From an uncultured Myxococcales bacterium (GTDB lineage: Bacteria; Myxococcota; Myxococcia; Myxococcales; Myxococcaceae): 64,000 nucleotides of DNA. The notes under the pieces were generated by a model that was not told the origin of the DNA, did not search any database, and saw only the letters and a program-made list of their open reading frames with translations. The DNA lies in contig CALJKW010000012.1 in the NCBI GenBank assembly GCA_937980205.1, positions 52,426 through 116,425 of the forward strand, written 5' to 3'. The position numbers were made by a program, and so were the translations under genes. Shown one piece after another: positions 18,100-26,776 of this stretch (its first letter is position 1; each line of letters starts with the position of its first letter).

Positions 18100-19296
18100 T
18101 CACGCCGTCGAGGACCGTGGGGAGGCGGGCGGGCTGGCGCGATGGCGCCGCCGCTCCTCCGATGGGGCTGAGTCGTCGTCGCGGGCCGCGGCGCGGCTGC
18201 GCTTGTCCTGGTAGAGGGCCGCGTCGGCCGCGGCGAGGAGCGCGGCGTTCGTCTGCCCGTCGGAGGGGAAGGTCGCGGTGCCGAAGCTCGAGCGAATGTG
18301 CACCTGCTCGTCTTCGATGACCGTCGGGCCGCACAGCGCGTTGATCAGCGCGTCGGCGCGGCCCTTCACGTCGAGGACGCCATTCACCGGGCGGAAGATG
18401 ACGAGGAACTCGTCGCCGCCGAGGCGGCCGGCGCTCGCCTCGGGAGCGGAGCACGCCGCCTTCATGCGCTGCGCCACCACGCGCAACAGCTCGTCGCCGG
18501 CGAGGTGGCCGAGCGTGTCGTTGACGCCCTTGAAGCCGTCGAGGTCGAGCAGCATCACGGCGAACGTGTGTGACGGGCCGCGCGCGAGCTCCTGGTCCAT
18601 GGACGCGACGATGGCGCGGCGGTTCGGAAGACCGGTCAGCAGGTCGGTGTTGGCGAGGTCGTGAACCTCGTGCTTGAGCACGAGCTCTTGCACGAGCAGG
18701 TCGTACTGGCTGCCCACGAAGCGGGTCATCAGCACGGCGACGCTCAGGTAGCTGACGCCGAGGAGCTTGGCGTCGAACGTGCCGACGACGAGCATCGCGA
18801 CGGAGCACGGCACGATTCCCACGAACAGCGCCGCCACGGCTGACGGCCTCAGCGTCGCCAGGCAGAAGGCGATGGAGAGGGAGCCGAAGGCGAGCGACGT
18901 CGGGATGAGCGTCGAGCCGGCGAAGAGCTCGGTGACGAAGGTGTACGTCGCGAAGGCGCTGAGCACCGCGAGCGACGCGACGCCGATCGCGACGGACCGC
19001 CGCAGCATGGTCGAGACGTCTGCGGGCGCGAGCGAGACGCGCCGGGTGCGGCTCCACATCACGCTGCGGATGGCGGCGAGCACGACGAAGGCCGAGAGCC
19101 ACCCGTACGAGGCGACGGGGAAGCCCGAGCGCCAGCACACGCCCATGACGATGAGCATGTTGAGCGACGCGACGACGTAGAGCAGCGGCAGGTGCTCGCG
19201 GATGCGGGACAGCTGGTGCTGCTCGATCTCGGCTCGGATGTTTTCGGGCGCGCGCGGGGCCAGCCACGCGAGAAATTGGGTGATTCGACTGCTCAA
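18100..19296 (-). CDS. Membrane-bound GGDEF diguanylate cyclase
   Basis: 398 residues from a TTG start that has GAGGA eight bases upstream. About six hydrophobic helices (residues roughly 35-215, for example LLYVVASLNMLIVMG) form a membrane sensor region. The GGDEF domain follows, with DLLTGLPNRRAI, LLDLDGFKGVNDTLGH, RLGGDEF near residue 295 and AADAALYQDKR. All active-site residues expected for cyclic di-GMP synthesis are present. The usual inhibitory RxxD site just before GGDEF is missing (APEASAGRL). The tail after 370 is Arg/Ser-rich and probably disordered. A PilZ receptor gene lies 7.6 kb away. Confidence 0.9.
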   Translation of the reverse strand: MSSRITQFLAWLAPRAPENIRAEIEQHQLSRIREHLPLLYVVASLNMLIVMGVCWRSGFPVASYGWLSAFVVLAAIRSVMWSRTRRVSLAPADVSTMLRRSVAIGVASLAVLSAFATYTFVTELFAGSTLIPTSLAFGSLSIAFCLATLRPSAVAALFVGIVPCSVAMLVVGTFDAKLLGVSYLSVAVLMTRFVGSQYDLLVQELVLKHEVHDLANTDLLTGLPNRRAIVASMDQELARGPSHTFAVMLLDLDGFKGVNDTLGHLAGDELLRVVAQRMKAACSAPEASAGRLGGDEFLVIFRPVNGVLDVKGRADALINALCGPTVIEDEQVHIRSSFGTATFPSDGQTNAALLAAADAALYQDKRSRAAARDDDSAPSEERRRHRASPPASPRSSTA

Positions 19297-19380
19297 GGCT
19301 CGAATCCTCGCACGGCGGCGGCCGTTTGGGACGGGTCCGTGGCTGGCAATCGAGCCAGGGCCTCGTCGTTAAATAGAGGC

Positions 19381-20082
19381 GTGGCGCGCACGCACCTGCT
19401 GCTGGTGGTGACGGTGATGCCGGCGTGCGCCGTGCTGAACGACGTTCAGCGCGAGGAGCGGTGGGACGCCCCGGTGTACTTCGAGGTGTCGCGGAGCTCT
19501 GCGGGGCTGGTGCTGCAGGTGGAGCCGACCGACGCGGGCGTCTTCCTGTCGGTGGCAGAGCACTTCGACTGCATCGAGGAGGCGACCCAGCTCGGCGCGC
19601 AGAGCGTGTACGCGAAGCCGAAGGACGCCGTGCTCCTCGTGGGCGGAGTGCTGGTGAGCGCCGCGGTCGCCGGAGCCATCGCCTTCGGCGCGGGCGCGGC
19701 CGTCGACGCGGTGCTGGAGCGACGGCGCGACGACGTCAACCCCGAGAACCCCGACCCGGTGCTGCAGACCTGGCAGCAGCCGCGGTCCGTGACGTCTCAG
19801 CTCGTGACGGTGGGCGTCGGCATCCTCGGCGTCGGCTCGCAGCTGCTCATCACGAAGAAGATCATCGGGTGGCTCAAGGCCATCTCGTTCGAGGAGCACC
19901 GCCCGCTGAGCCGCGAGCTCGGGCGCAAGGTGCACTCGTGCGACCGGCTGCCGAGGAGCGGCCGGCTGCGCGGGCCGCGGCTTCCTCCCGAAGGCCTCGA
20001 GCTCAAGCCGCGCGCGAAGGCGCCGGCGGACTTCCTGCCGCGCGACGGGCTGACGCTCGACGGCGAGCCGGTGCGGCCGTAG
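19381..20082 (+). CDS. Exported protein with one membrane segment
   Basis: 233 residues from the GTG at 19381; the short signal THLLLVVTVMPAC may be a lipobox. The N-terminal half is a small beta domain (VYFEVSRSSAGLVLQV). A hydrophobic Gly/Ala-rich helix (LLVGGVLVSAAVAGAIAFG) lies near residue 90. A second hydrophobic stretch, VTVGVGILGVGSQLLI, follows near 145, and the C-terminus is basic. Topology is uncertain: an inner-membrane lipoprotein or hairpin. No family recognised. Upstream in-frame codons lie in the GGDEF promoter region and give no signal peptide. Confidence 0.65.
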   Translation: MARTHLLLVVTVMPACAVLNDVQREERWDAPVYFEVSRSSAGLVLQVEPTDAGVFLSVAEHFDCIEEATQLGAQSVYAKPKDAVLLVGGVLVSAAVAGAIAFGAGAAVDAVLERRRDDVNPENPDPVLQTWQQPRSVTSQLVTVGVGILGVGSQLLITKKIIGWLKAISFEEHRPLSRELGRKVHSCDRLPRSGRLRGPRLPPEGLELKPRAKAPADFLPRDGLTLDGEPVRP

Positions 20083-20233
20083 TCGAGCGGAGAATGGAAG
20101 AACAACGCAGCCGGCGGCGGACGCACTGGCCGCGGCGTGCCCGCCGGCACCCGCGCCATTCAGCGGTGCGCTGCCGGTCTCTCACCGCGCTGCGGCGAGC
20201 CGACGTCTCCCCGGCTCGACGAGCCGACAGGGT

Positions 20234-20249
20234 TGGCAACGCGATTGCT
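20234..20249 (+). promoter_or_regulatory. Sigma-54 promoter match
   Basis: TGGCAACGCGATTGCT keeps both invariant dinucleotides, GG and GC, ten bases apart, with TGGCA at -24 and TTGCT at -12. Transcription would start near 20261, about 50 bases before the lipoprotein start at 20311. Sigma-54 control is widespread in myxobacteria. The enhancer-binding regulator is not in the window. Confidence 0.5.
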
Positions 20250-20310
20250 CTCCGTGAAGGAGATGCCGTCCTCCGCCCCTGTTCTAGCGCCGCCGCGCCC
20301 CGGAAATCTG

Positions 20311-21900
20311 ATGCGCCGCACCGGAATCCCGATGTTGCTGCTCGTCGTCGCGGCCGCGTGTGGGGCGCCACTGTCGCAGGTGCCCGTCGACGCCGGGAGG
20401 CCCGACGCAGGTGAGCCCGACGCAGGTGAGCCCGACGCCGGAGCCCCCGACGGCGGCGGGCTCGTGCAGGCTTTCACGCATGGCCGGCTCATGGGCGAGG
20501 TGATGCCCAGGGTCAGCGGCGCCGGGCTGCGCCTGAAGCACCGTGGTGACACGCGCTACCTGCTCGAGCTCACGCGCGACGCGCGCGGGGTCGAGCGACG
20601 CAGGCTCGTGGCCTCGGGGCCTGACGGCGAGCGATGGGTGCGGGCCGAAGCGCCGGGCGAGCAGCTGACCAGCTTCGCGCTGCACCCGTCGGGTGAGCTC
20701 ACCGTAGGCATCGAGCGCCGTGACGCCGCCCGCGACGCGTTCGACCTCGTTCGTCTCGACGCCCTGGGTCGCGAGCTCCACCGTCAGCAGCTTGCGGCGC
20801 CGCGCACGATTCCCCCGCAGGACTTCGCTGCCGGCCTGCCCGCCGAACCCTTCCTGATGAAGGGCGTGCTCGACACGTCGGTGGTGACGGGCTGGCTCCC
20901 CTGGCTCGCCCTCGAGGCGCGCGGGGAGGACGTCGTCGTCGCGCTGGTGACGTACACCGCGGTGCCCGGCGCAGGTCCCTCCGACGCGGATGTGCTCTCG
21001 GCGGTGCTGGCGCTGAAGTGGAGCGGGTCGGCCTTCACCGAGGAGTGGGCCCGCATGGTCGACGGGCGGCACAGCCTCATCGCGGTGGCGTGGCAGTACG
21101 ACGAGTTCCTCTGGCTCGACGCCGCGACGCGGCTGTTGCTCTCGGTCGACCCCGACGGCTCGGTCGTCGTCGGCCGAACCCTCGGCAGCTCCCGTTGCAG
21201 CGCGGTCGTGGCGACGTTCGGCGAGCTCAGCACCCAGCGCTGTCGCCAGCTGAGAGCGGACACCACCCCCCACCGCTACCAGCCCTTCGCGTTCACCGCC
21301 TTCTCGGCTCAGGGCCAGCGCCTGGGCACGCAGACCTTCGCGCCCTCGGGGTTCGAAGATTTCGTGGTGTTCGACATGGCCGTGCGCGGCGACCGGGTCG
21401 CGGTCGTCGGCACGGCGGTGCAGCTCGACCCCGACACGGGCTCGCCCGACTACTACTTCGAGCCGCCGGGGCACAGCTCGGGCACGCCGCTCTCTCCGTA
21501 CGACGGCTACCTCGCGGTGCTCGATCGGCAGACCGGCGCGCCGCTGCACACCGCGACGGTCGACCTCGGGCGCGCCGAGCACCTCTCGGCTGTGACGTGG
21601 ACGAGCGAGGGCCTGGTCGCCGCGGGCGGCGCAGGCTGGAACCGCTGGTGGGGCGGCATGAGCATCTCGCGCGGTGCCGAGCCCCTGCTGGTGCTCGACC
21701 GGCTCGACGGCAGCGCGCCGCTCAGCCGGCACCTCGCCACCGCCCTGGGCGACCGCCACGCCCACGCGCTGTGCCTCGACACCGACGGCGAGCGCGTCTG
21801 GGCCGCGGGGCCCTTCGACGCGCCGATGACGCACTCGGGTGACGCCGACATCGCCCCGATGGCGTTCGGCGGCTTCACCCTCACGCTCAGCGCGCGGTGA
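20311..21900 (+). CDS. Lipoprotein with Pro-Asp-Ala-Gly linker and propeller-like domain
   Basis: 529 residues from the ATG at 20311, chosen because it gives MRRTGIPMLLLVVAAAC (lipobox AAAC). A PDAGEPDAG repeat linker (residues about 25-50) is followed by a large domain with repeated FALHPSGELTVGIERRD, LVRLDALGREL and GRAEHLSAVTWTSEGLVAAGG blades, typical of a delta-60/propeller-type repeat protein. No catalytic residues are visible. A sigma-54 promoter match lies 62 bases upstream, suggesting conditional expression. It is followed by the cobalamin riboswitch, which begins a separate unit. Confidence 0.8.
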   Translation: MRRTGIPMLLLVVAAACGAPLSQVPVDAGRPDAGEPDAGEPDAGAPDGGGLVQAFTHGRLMGEVMPRVSGAGLRLKHRGDTRYLLELTRDARGVERRRLVASGPDGERWVRAEAPGEQLTSFALHPSGELTVGIERRDAARDAFDLVRLDALGRELHRQQLAAPRTIPPQDFAAGLPAEPFLMKGVLDTSVVTGWLPWLALEARGEDVVVALVTYTAVPGAGPSDADVLSAVLALKWSGSAFTEEWARMVDGRHSLIAVAWQYDEFLWLDAATRLLLSVDPDGSVVVGRTLGSSRCSAVVATFGELSTQRCRQLRADTTPHRYQPFAFTAFSAQGQRLGTQTFAPSGFEDFVVFDMAVRGDRVAVVGTAVQLDPDTGSPDYYFEPPGHSSGTPLSPYDGYLAVLDRQTGAPLHTATVDLGRAEHLSAVTWTSEGLVAAGGAGWNRWWGGMSISRGAEPLLVLDRLDGSAPLSRHLATALGDRHAHALCLDTDGERVWAAGPFDAPMTHSGDADIAPMAFGGFTLTLSAR

Positions 21901-22038
21901 GGGTGCGGCTCGTTCGGCTGGCGGCCGCCGCAACCGCCCAGCAGCACCCCCACCCATGCCGTGCGCATGGCGGCCCAAGACGTGCCTCGCAGAAGGGTAT
22001 GCATCGCTCGTTTCTCGAATCCTGAGCTCCGCTCGCAC

Positions 22039-22067
22039 TTGACCGCTGCGCTACCCTCCTCGTAAGA
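22039..22067 (+). promoter_or_regulatory. Possible sigma-70 promoter of the B12 operon
   Basis: TTGACC (22039) and GTAAGA (22062) are separated by 17 bases. A start a few bases downstream would fall exactly at the 5' end of the riboswitch. The -10 box is only a partial match. Confidence 0.4.
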
Positions 22068-22200
22068 ACGCCGCACCTTCGGGTGCCCAGATAGGGCAGC
22101 AATGGGGAAGCCGGTGGGAATCCGGCACGGTCGCGCCACTGTGACCAGGCAGGTGCCTGGGAGTCAGAGAACCAACCCGAGGGGGCGGCTCAAGAGCCGC
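22068..22200 (+). promoter_or_regulatory. Cobalamin riboswitch
   Basis: Conserved cobalamin-aptamer pieces occur in order: GGTGCC (22082), GGGAAGCCGGTGGGAATCC (from 22115), GGCACGGTCGCGCCACTGTG (to 22143), and GGAGTCAGAGAACC (22159). CGCCACTGT is the B12-box core. It lies directly before a BtuB-like receptor, the usual target, so high cobalamin should repress the operon. A 7-base hairpin (22185-22200) closes the region. Confidence 0.92.
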
Positions 22201-22211
22201 GGAGCACCCTT

Positions 22212-22230
22212 CTCTCTTCGCGAAAGAGAG
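22212..22230 (+). other. Hairpin before the receptor's ribosome site
   Basis: Arms CTCTCTT / AAGAGAG pair over a 5-base loop and end just before GGAAGG, the ribosome site of the receptor gene. With the GCGGCTC / GAGCCGC hairpin at 22185-22200 it is a candidate for the riboswitch expression platform. No T-run is present, so translational rather than transcriptional control is more likely. Confidence 0.45.
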
Positions 22231-22242
22231 CGGAAGGCGGGC

Positions 22243-24195
22243 ATGGTTCGCTGTCTCTTCATCGCGCTGTTGGCCTTGTCGCTCGCCGCGCGCGCCGAAG
22301 AGCCTGGTTCCAACCGGCCTGCTTCGCAGCCGGGTCCGCTTCCTCTGCCTCCGGTCGACGTCCCCGTCCCGGCCGAAGACGACGTCACCACCGCCTCGCC
22401 GCAGTCTCCGCAGCGCCGCGAGCCGACCGGCAGCGTGACGACGGTGAAGCCGGCCGAGCACGTCGGCGAAGCGAAGGACACGGCTGCGCTGCTCGCTCCG
22501 ACGCCGGGCGTGGTGCTGTCGAGCTCCGGAGGCCTCGGCCAGGGCACGAGCGTCTCCGTGCGCGGCGCCGCCTCGAGCGGGACGCTGGTGTTGCTCGACG
22601 GAGTGCCGCTCGGCGGTCCCGGCGAGAGCGTCGACCTCGCCACGATTCCCGCGCCCGCGATGGAGCGCCTCGAGGTCCTGCGCGGCGGCGGCGCCCGCTA
22701 CGGCCCGGGCGCGCTCGGCGGCGTCGTCAACGTCGTCACGCTCAAGCCGCGCGGCGGCGGCCGCCTCTTCGCCGAGGGCACGCAGGGCTCCTTCGAGACC
22801 ACGCTGCTCAACGCGGGCGCGACCGGCGCGCTGCCCGGCGGACAGGGCCTGCTGCTGCTCCACGGCGCGCGCTCTCAGGGGAACTTCGGCTACGACTACC
22901 GGCCGCTCGCGCAGCTCGACGGCAGCCCGGTCGAGCGGCGCACGCGCGAGAACAACGACTCGCTGCTCGGCGGAGGCCTCTTGCGCTACCGCGCCGAGCT
23001 GCCCAGAGACGTCACGCTCGACGCGCTGCTCGAGAGCACCGCGTACGGCCGCGGGCTCGCCGGCACCATCGACAACCCCACGGCGACCGCGCGCGAGCAG
23101 GGGCTGCGCATCGCGGCCGCGGCGCGCCTCACCAAGCGCTTCGACGGGGCGGGCGAGCTCGAAGGGCTCGCGTGGGGCCGCACGAACCGCTCGCTGCTCG
23201 CGGGTGGAATGTGGGGAGACGCGGCGCTGCGGCAGAGCGTCTCCGGCGCGGGCGCCGAGCTCACGTACAGCCAGCTGCTGTTCGGCTGGCACGGAGTCTC
23301 GGCGATGGTGAGCGGCGGCGCCGAGTGGCTCGAGGCGAGCGCCGCGCGACCGCAGTGGGGCCGCGTGGCGGCGATGGCGCGCGACGAGGTGCTGCTCTTC
23401 GACGGAGCGCTCACCGTCGACGCGAGCCTGCGCGTCGATCGCGTCGGGCCGTTCACCGGAGTCTCTCCGAAGCTGGGCGTGCTCTGGGCGCTGCCGAAGG
23501 GCTTCGAGCTCAAGGCGAACGCGGGGCAGGCGTGGAGGGCTCCGTCGTTCTGGGAGCTCTACGTGCAGCAGGGGCGCATGGTGCCGAACCCGGACTTGAG
23601 GCCCGAGCGCGCGCTGCAGGCCGACGCGGCGGCGGCGTTCCGGCACGAGAAGGGCTTCCTGCAGCTCGGCGGCTTCTACGCGCTCTACGAGGACCTCATC
23701 TCGTACGAGTACTACCCGCCGATGCTGGCGCGGCCGATGAACTTCGCGGCGGCGCAGGTCGGCGGCCTCGAGGTGGAGGGGCGCGTCGAGCCGCTGCCGT
23801 GGCTGTCGGCGTCGGCGTCGTATTCGTTCCTGCTCACGCAGAACTTGAAGGACGACCCGCGCTGGTACCTGCAGCCGCTGCCGTACCGCCCGCGCCACAA
23901 GCTGCACGCGCGCGTCGCCGTCGGGCCGAAGTGGCTCTACGCGCGCGCCGAGGTGCTCTACCAGTCGGAGCAGGCCATGAACCGCACCGCGACGCTGATG
24001 CTGCCGTCGCGCGTGTTCATCAACGCAGGCGCCACGTGCGAGCTCCTGCAGAACCCGAAATTGTCGCTGTCTTTCGAGCTGAAGAACCTGCTCGACGTGC
24101 AGGGGGCCGACCTCGATGGTTACCCGCTGCCGCCGCGCGCCGCGTATCTCACGTTGGGTCTGAGCTGGGACGTCGTCCCGGAGGGGAAGTCATGA
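22243..24195 (+). CDS. btuB: TonB-dependent outer-membrane cobalamin receptor
   Basis: 650 residues from the ATG at 22243, preceded by GGAAGG. Signal peptide MVRCLFIALLALSLAARA. A Pro-rich stretch (25-55) precedes the plug domain: LLAPTPGVVLSSSGG, SVSVRGAASSGTLVLLDGVP and ALGGVVNVVT match TonB-receptor plugs of the BtuB/vitamin type. The rest is a 22-strand-type barrel ending AYLTLGLSWDVV and a few polar residues. The length fits BtuB. Assignment to cobalamin rests on the riboswitch upstream and the BtuF-like gene two genes down. Its stop overlaps the next start (ATGA), so translation is coupled. Confidence 0.85.
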   Translation: MVRCLFIALLALSLAARAEEPGSNRPASQPGPLPLPPVDVPVPAEDDVTTASPQSPQRREPTGSVTTVKPAEHVGEAKDTAALLAPTPGVVLSSSGGLGQGTSVSVRGAASSGTLVLLDGVPLGGPGESVDLATIPAPAMERLEVLRGGGARYGPGALGGVVNVVTLKPRGGGRLFAEGTQGSFETTLLNAGATGALPGGQGLLLLHGARSQGNFGYDYRPLAQLDGSPVERRTRENNDSLLGGGLLRYRAELPRDVTLDALLESTAYGRGLAGTIDNPTATAREQGLRIAAAARLTKRFDGAGELEGLAWGRTNRSLLAGGMWGDAALRQSVSGAGAELTYSQLLFGWHGVSAMVSGGAEWLEASAARPQWGRVAAMARDEVLLFDGALTVDASLRVDRVGPFTGVSPKLGVLWALPKGFELKANAGQAWRAPSFWELYVQQGRMVPNPDLRPERALQADAAAAFRHEKGFLQLGGFYALYEDLISYEYYPPMLARPMNFAAAQVGGLEVEGRVEPLPWLSASASYSFLLTQNLKDDPRWYLQPLPYRPRHKLHARVAVGPKWLYARAEVLYQSEQAMNRTATLMLPSRVFINAGATCELLQNPKLSLSFELKNLLDVQGADLDGYPLPPRAAYLTLGLSWDVVPEGKS

Positions 24196-25955
24196 AACGC
24201 ATTGCTGCCGTGGGTGTGTTGTCTTTGTTGTGTCTGAGCGGATGTCCGAGCACGGGCGTCGTCTGCATGGCCGGAACGGACCGGTGCGGCAACGGGTGCG
24301 CCGACTTCCAGACCGACCCGCGCAACTGCGGCGCGTGCGGCCAGGCGTGCCTGGGCTCGCAGGTGTGCACGGCGGGGCAGTGCCAGTGCCGCGTCGGCAC
24401 GTCGCTGTGCAGCGGGAACTGCGTGGTGCTGCAGAGCGACCCGAAGTTCTGCGGCCGCTGCGACAACGCGTGCGCGGCAGGGCAGGTGTGCCAGGCGGGC
24501 CAGTGCCAGAGCGACTGCACCGCGGGGACGACGAAGTGCGGCTTCTCGTGCGTGAACCCGCTCACCGACTCGAACAACTGCGGCGCCTGCGGCCAGGCGT
24601 GCCCGGATCAGCAGAGCTGCCACAACGGCACCTGCCAGTACGACCTCGTGGCGGCGTGTCTCTCGACGGGGCAGGTGGTCGGCGTGCGCGCGGGTGAAGA
24701 CGTGCGCGGGCCGCTGAAGCCGCTCGGCAACGGCCCCATCTCGCTCGGCCAGTTCGGGCAGGTGCTGCTCGCGGCGGACACGCTCGACAACCGGCTGGTT
24801 CAGGCGAAGCTGCCGTCGCTCGACCGGCTCACCGAGTTCAACACCATCGGCTCGCAGTCGAGCCAGGTGGTCTCCGACCCGCCGTACGTCTACGTCGTCA
24901 ACTCGGGCAGCCACACGATTCAGGTGCTCGCGCCCGCGGGCGACGCGGGGTGTCCGCCGGTGCCGCAGCCGGACGCGGGCTGCGGGTTCGTCGAGCTCGA
25001 GGACGGCGGCTTCGCGCCGCCGCTGATGGGCGACGGCGGCTGCTTCGTGCCGGCGCCGACGGACGGCGGCTGCGCCGAGGCGCTGCTGGAGGACGGCGGC
25101 CTGGGTCCGTTCCCGCTGCTCGACGGTGGCTGCTTCGTGGTGCCGGTGCCGCCGCCTCCCGCTCCGATGCCGTGCTTCATGGCCGGCGCGGACGGCGGGC
25201 TCGGCCTCGTCACCGTCGGCCAGGTCGACACCGGCGCGAACACGTTCCCGCAGGCGGTGGCGAAGCTCGGCAACACGCTGTGGGTGCCGCTGTTCGGTGA
25301 CTTCGGCGCTGGAGCTTCCGCCGGCCAGAAGGTCGCGCGCATCGACATCACGAACCCGCGGATGCCGATGATGGCGGGCTCGGTGTCGCTGACGGGGCTC
25401 GACCTCAAGGGCTTCGCCGACGCCGGGACGCCGATTCCGCGGCCGTACCACATCGTCGAGCGCGGCGGTCAGCTGTACGTGGCGCTGAACAACCTCGACG
25501 ACAGCTACGCGCCCGCGGGCCCGGGCATGCTCGCGCGCATCGACCCGAACACGATGACGGCGACCGCGATCGACCTCGGCCCCGAGTGCCTCAACGCCAG
25601 CGCCGTCGCGGTCGGCAACGGCCGGCTGTTCGTCAGCTGCGGCGGCCGCGTGAAGTACAACGCGACGTTCACGGCGATCGAGTCGGTGTTCGGCCACGGC
25701 GTCGTCGCGCTGGATCCGATCGCGCGGTGGACTCCGCAGTGCACGCCGGGCGCGGATGGCGGCTGCCTGCTGGTGCAGCCGTCGAAGCTGGTCGTGCGCA
25801 ACGGGCGCGTGTACCTGGGAGACCAGAACGGCGGCCGCATCTTCGTCGCGGACATCGCGGCGGACGGCGGGCTCGTCGGGCGCGGCGAGATTCAGGCGTG
25901 CGGCATCGGGCCTTCGGGCTTCTCGAACGTCGCCGACATCTTGTCGTTGCCGTGA
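24192..25955 (+). CDS. Cys-rich propeller-like lipoprotein in the B12 uptake operon (BtuG-like by position)
   Basis: 587 residues; the start overlaps the receptor stop by four bases (ATGA). Lipobox CLSGC (Cys18). Residues 25-155 hold Cys-rich modules (NCGACGQACLG, FCGRCDNACA, NCGACGQACP) often seen in myxobacterial lipoproteins. From about 160 the sequence has repeated strand motifs (LLAADTLDNRLVQAKLP, YVYVVNSGSHTIQVLAP, LYVALNNLDD, RLFVSCGGRVKYN, RVYLGDQNGGRIFVADI) consistent with a YncE-like beta-propeller. A Pro/Gly/DGG-rich insertion occupies about 255-335. BtuG of Bacteroides is also a propeller lipoprotein that captures B12 for BtuB. Homology is not claimed; the analogy is by architecture and gene position. 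Confidence 0.8.
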   Translation: MKRIAAVGVLSLLCLSGCPSTGVVCMAGTDRCGNGCADFQTDPRNCGACGQACLGSQVCTAGQCQCRVGTSLCSGNCVVLQSDPKFCGRCDNACAAGQVCQAGQCQSDCTAGTTKCGFSCVNPLTDSNNCGACGQACPDQQSCHNGTCQYDLVAACLSTGQVVGVRAGEDVRGPLKPLGNGPISLGQFGQVLLAADTLDNRLVQAKLPSLDRLTEFNTIGSQSSQVVSDPPYVYVVNSGSHTIQVLAPAGDAGCPPVPQPDAGCGFVELEDGGFAPPLMGDGGCFVPAPTDGGCAEALLEDGGLGPFPLLDGGCFVVPVPPPPAPMPCFMAGADGGLGLVTVGQVDTGANTFPQAVAKLGNTLWVPLFGDFGAGASAGQKVARIDITNPRMPMMAGSVSLTGLDLKGFADAGTPIPRPYHIVERGGQLYVALNNLDDSYAPAGPGMLARIDPNTMTATAIDLGPECLNASAVAVGNGRLFVSCGGRVKYNATFTAIESVFGHGVVALDPIARWTPQCTPGADGGCLLVQPSKLVVRNGRVYLGDQNGGRIFVADIAADGGLVGRGEIQACGIGPSGFSNVADILSLP

Positions 25956-26776
25956 TTCTGCTGCTGCTGCTGGCGGCCTCCGAGCCGAGCGTCCTTCGCC
26001 TGGGGCCCGCGCTCCCGGCGAAGGTCGAGCGGGTGGTGACGATTGCGCCGTCGCTGACGCAGACGGTGCTGGAGCTCGGCGCCGGGGCCACGCTCGTCGG
26101 GGTGTCGCGGTTCGACGAGGATGCCGCGGTTGCTTCGCTGCCGCGCGTCGGCGGGTTCGTGGATCCGTCGGTGGAGACGGTCGTGAGCCTGAAGCCGCAG
26201 CTCGTGGTGGTGCAGATGTCTCCGGGGAACCGGCAGGCGGTGGAGAAGATGGCGTCGCTCGGCGTCAGCGTGATCGCGCTGCCGCTGACGACGGTGCGGG
26301 ACGTGGTGGAGGCGATCTCCGTCGTCGGTGCGGCGCTCGGGCGGGCGGAGAAGGCGAAGGAGCTCGTCGCCGGCATCGAGGCGGTGCGGGCGCGCGTGCG
26401 GGCCGCCGCGCCGAAGCAGAAGCCCCGCGTGATGCTGGTCTACGGGTTCAAGCCGCTCGTGGTCGCCGGGCCGGGGACGTTCGCGGATGAGCTGCTCGCC
26501 GACGTCGGCGCGGTGAACGTCGCGGGCAAGGCGCCGAATGCGTATCCGGTGTTCTCGCTGGAGAAGGCCGTCGCGATGCAGCCGGACGTCGTCGTCGACT
26601 GCGCGATGGTGGACGACGGGCGCGCGGAGACGCGCCGGTTGATCGACAAGCCGCGGTGGGTTCAGCCGAAGTCGCGCGCGCTGCTGCAGCCGGGCCCGTC
26701 GCTGGGGGCGGGGCTGTTGGAGCTGCAGGCGGCGGTGTTCGGGGAGAAGGGTGAAGCCGAGCGCCGTACACCTTGA
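25952..26776 (+). CDS. btuF: Periplasmic cobalamin-binding protein
   Basis: 274 residues from the GTG at 25952, which overlaps the previous stop (GTGA). Short hydrophobic signal MILLLLLAASEPS. Class III periplasmic-binding-protein features: VVTIAPSLTQTVLELGAG, GFVDPSVETVVSLKPQLVVV, a central helix ending near residue 150, then VMLVYGFKPLVVAGPGTFADELL. This is the BtuF/FepB-type fold. The riboswitch and receptor in the same operon point to cobalamin. No BtuC or BtuD gene follows, so the inner-membrane transporter must be elsewhere. Its stop codon lies inside a palindromic repeat. Confidence 0.8.
   Translation: MILLLLLAASEPSVLRLGPALPAKVERVVTIAPSLTQTVLELGAGATLVGVSRFDEDAAVASLPRVGGFVDPSVETVVSLKPQLVVVQMSPGNRQAVEKMASLGVSVIALPLTTVRDVVEAISVVGAALGRAEKAKELVAGIEAVRARVRAAAPKQKPRVMLVYGFKPLVVAGPGTFADELLADVGAVNVAGKAPNAYPVFSLEKAVAMQPDVVVDCAMVDDGRAETRRLIDKPRWVQPKSRALLQPGPSLGAGLLELQAAVFGEKGEAERRTP

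Noticed and set aside
15760..18171. Forward open frame (803 codons) antisense to the dehydrogenase
   Set aside because: Composition of a shadow frame (Arg, Val, Ala, Asp, His); the reverse frame is a complete known family.
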